Below, piece after piece: positions 62,847-64,000 of a stretch of DNA of 64,000 nucleotides (within the stretch, counting starts at the first letter, position 1; every line of letters begins with the position of its first letter). The translations under genes were made by a program, and so were the position numbers. Under the pieces are notes generated by a model. It did no database searches and was not told where the DNA came from. It worked only from the letters and a program-made list of their open reading frames with translations. The DNA comes from JAKAXS01 sp965279065 (GTDB taxonomy: Bacteria > Pseudomonadota > Alphaproteobacteria > Rhizobiales > Hyphomicrobiaceae): the NCBI GenBank assembly GCA_965279065.1, contig OZ257134.1, positions 2,852,001 through 2,916,000 on the forward strand, written 5' to 3'.

Positions 62847-63998
62847 CTAACCGATCATCTTTATTGCGTTCGCAACGTACCGGAAATCGTCGGCTGTCAT
62901 TCGATTGTGCAGCGGAATGGCCATGGAATTGTTGTTACATTTTTGAGCGGTCGGATAGTCCTCCGGTTTGATACCATAACGGTTGCTGTAATAGTGCAGC
63001 ATGTGGACGGCATGCGTCCCTGGGCGTGTGGCAATACCTTGCGCTCCAAGCCTCTCCATGATTTCGTCGCGAGGTGCGGGCGCACTATGCGGGTCGACAT
63101 AACAGACAAATGCTTGCCACCCGTGGCGACATCCATCTGGAGCCTGGGGCAATCGCAACCAAGCGACGTCACGTAACTCCTCAACGTAAAAGCGCGCCCA
63201 CTGATTGCGTTCATCAATCAACCGGTCGAGCTTTCTCAGTTGGACCAGTCCAACTGCGCCCTGCAGATCGGTCATGCGATAGTTGTAACCGAGCAAGTTG
63301 AAACTCGGCAGAATATGGGGCTTAGGGCCGTGATGACGTTGCTCTTCGGAGATCGAGGCTCCGTGGTTGCGCAACTGATTCATTTTCTCAGCGAGTTCAG
63401 CGTCGTCGGTAGTTACCATCCCTCCTTCGCCTGTCGTTATGGATTTTCGTGGGTGAAACGAGAACACTCCAACGTCGCCAAGACATCCCGCCGGCCGGCC
63501 TTGCCAATCGGCTCCAGCTGCACAGGCCGCATCCTCGATTATTTTAACATGCGGGGGCAATTCAGCTCGTAACGCATCAATGTCTAAGCAAAGGCCAAAC
63601 AAATGTACTGCTATCACCGCTCGTGTCCGTTCGGTCACCTTCGACGCGACTTGGGCGGTATCGAGATTGTAGTCTGAACTTTTGACGTCGACAAAAATCG
63701 GAGTTGCGCCACAATACAGGACGACGTTAGCCGTCGCGACCCAGGTAAAGGCTGGCACAATAACCTCGTCGCCTGGTCCAATGCCCAAGGCCGAGAGCGC
63801 CAAGTGCAATCCAGTGGTACAAGACGTCACTGCCAGCGCGCAGGCAACCCGATGACGATTGGCAAATTCCCTTTCGAACGCTGAAACCTTAGGTCCCTGC
63901 GTCAGCCAGCCGGTCAATAGCGGCTCGCGTGTGGCGTGCCACTCCTCTTCACCCGTTACGGGAAGTGAGATCGCAATACTGCGGGTCGTTGCCGTCAC
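62847..63998 (-). CDS. DegT/DnrJ/EryC1/StrS sugar aminotransferase (start at window edge)
   Basis: The PLP-dependent aminotransferase, 383 residues as seen, carries the Lys motif FSFHPRKSITTGEGGM (near 180), EDAACAAGA near 153 and VTSCTTGLHLAL near 58. It makes amino sugars from keto-sugars. The GTG at 63998 is two bases from the window end, so a longer start outside cannot be excluded; the visible protein has full family length. Confidence 0.88.
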   Translation of the reverse strand: MTATTRSIAISLPVTGEEEWHATREPLLTGWLTQGPKVSAFEREFANRHRVACALAVTSCTTGLHLALSALGIGPGDEVIVPAFTWVATANVVLYCGATPIFVDVKSSDYNLDTAQVASKVTERTRAVIAVHLFGLCLDIDALRAELPPHVKIIEDAACAAGADWQGRPAGCLGDVGVFSFHPRKSITTGEGGMVTTDDAELAEKMNQLRNHGASISEEQRHHGPKPHILPSFNLLGYNYRMTDLQGAVGLVQLRKLDRLIDERNQWARFYVEELRDVAWLRLPQAPDGCRHGWQAFVCYVDPHSAPAPRDEIMERLGAQGIATRPGTHAVHMLHYYSNRYGIKPEDYPTAQKCNNNSMAIPLHNRMTADDFRYVANAIKMIG

Positions 63999-64000
63999 TC

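Overview
The window looks like an alphaproteobacterial chromosome, most likely from the Hyphomicrobiales and close in character to Hyphomicrobium or Pedomicrobium. This is an inference from gene content: a methylated-amine (trimethylamine) pathway beside a multicopper oxidase and a secreted haem peroxidase of the kind linked to Mn(II) oxidation. Most of the window is GC-rich. The right end, from about 55000, is visibly more A/T-rich.

Region 1 (1-23012) is a secretion and metal/redox locus. It holds a truncated GspC/N-like protein, a Sco1-cytochrome c fusion, a four-motif multicopper oxidase and a T2SS-type secretin. A five-gene minus-strand block follows: a 2627-residue animal-type haem peroxidase with RTX repeats (MopA-like), a type I ABC exporter, a second RTX protein, an HlyD adaptor and an unlisted 59-residue membrane protein. 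A NarL-type two-component system is divergent from the peroxidase.

Region 2 (23227-26329) is msrB, a DipZ-like thiol-disulfide transporter and msrA. Together they form an envelope methionine-sulfoxide repair system.

Region 3 (26628-40967) is methylated-amine catabolism: an APC permease, the dmmABC / haem-dependent N-demethylase subunits, trimethylamine monooxygenase (tmm), TMAO demethylase (tdm), a GcvT-like protein (dmmD) and N-methylglutamate synthase (mgsABC). A manC gene for GDP-mannose sits inside this block. The genes lead from trimethylamine through TMAO and dimethylamine to methylamine and on towards N-methylglutamate. gmaS and N-methylglutamate dehydrogenase are not in the window.

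Region 4 (41182-53540) starts at a complete tRNA-Glu(TTC). Its 3' two thirds are repeated about 11.9 kb downstream, which marks an integrated, decayed genomic island. The island carries scattered accessory genes (DUF1275, F420-type reductase with a divergent LysR regulator, MSOX-family oxidase, FadL porin, YeeE/YedE pair, beta-trefoil-like secreted protein) and sparsely coding DNA. A frameshifted serine recombinase remnant ends inside the distal repeat.

Region 5 (53831-64000) is a surface polysaccharide locus: formyltransferase, Wzx flippase, glycosyltransferase, HisF-like and WbpG-like amidotransferase proteins, methyltransferase, AsnB and a DegT aminotransferase running off the end.
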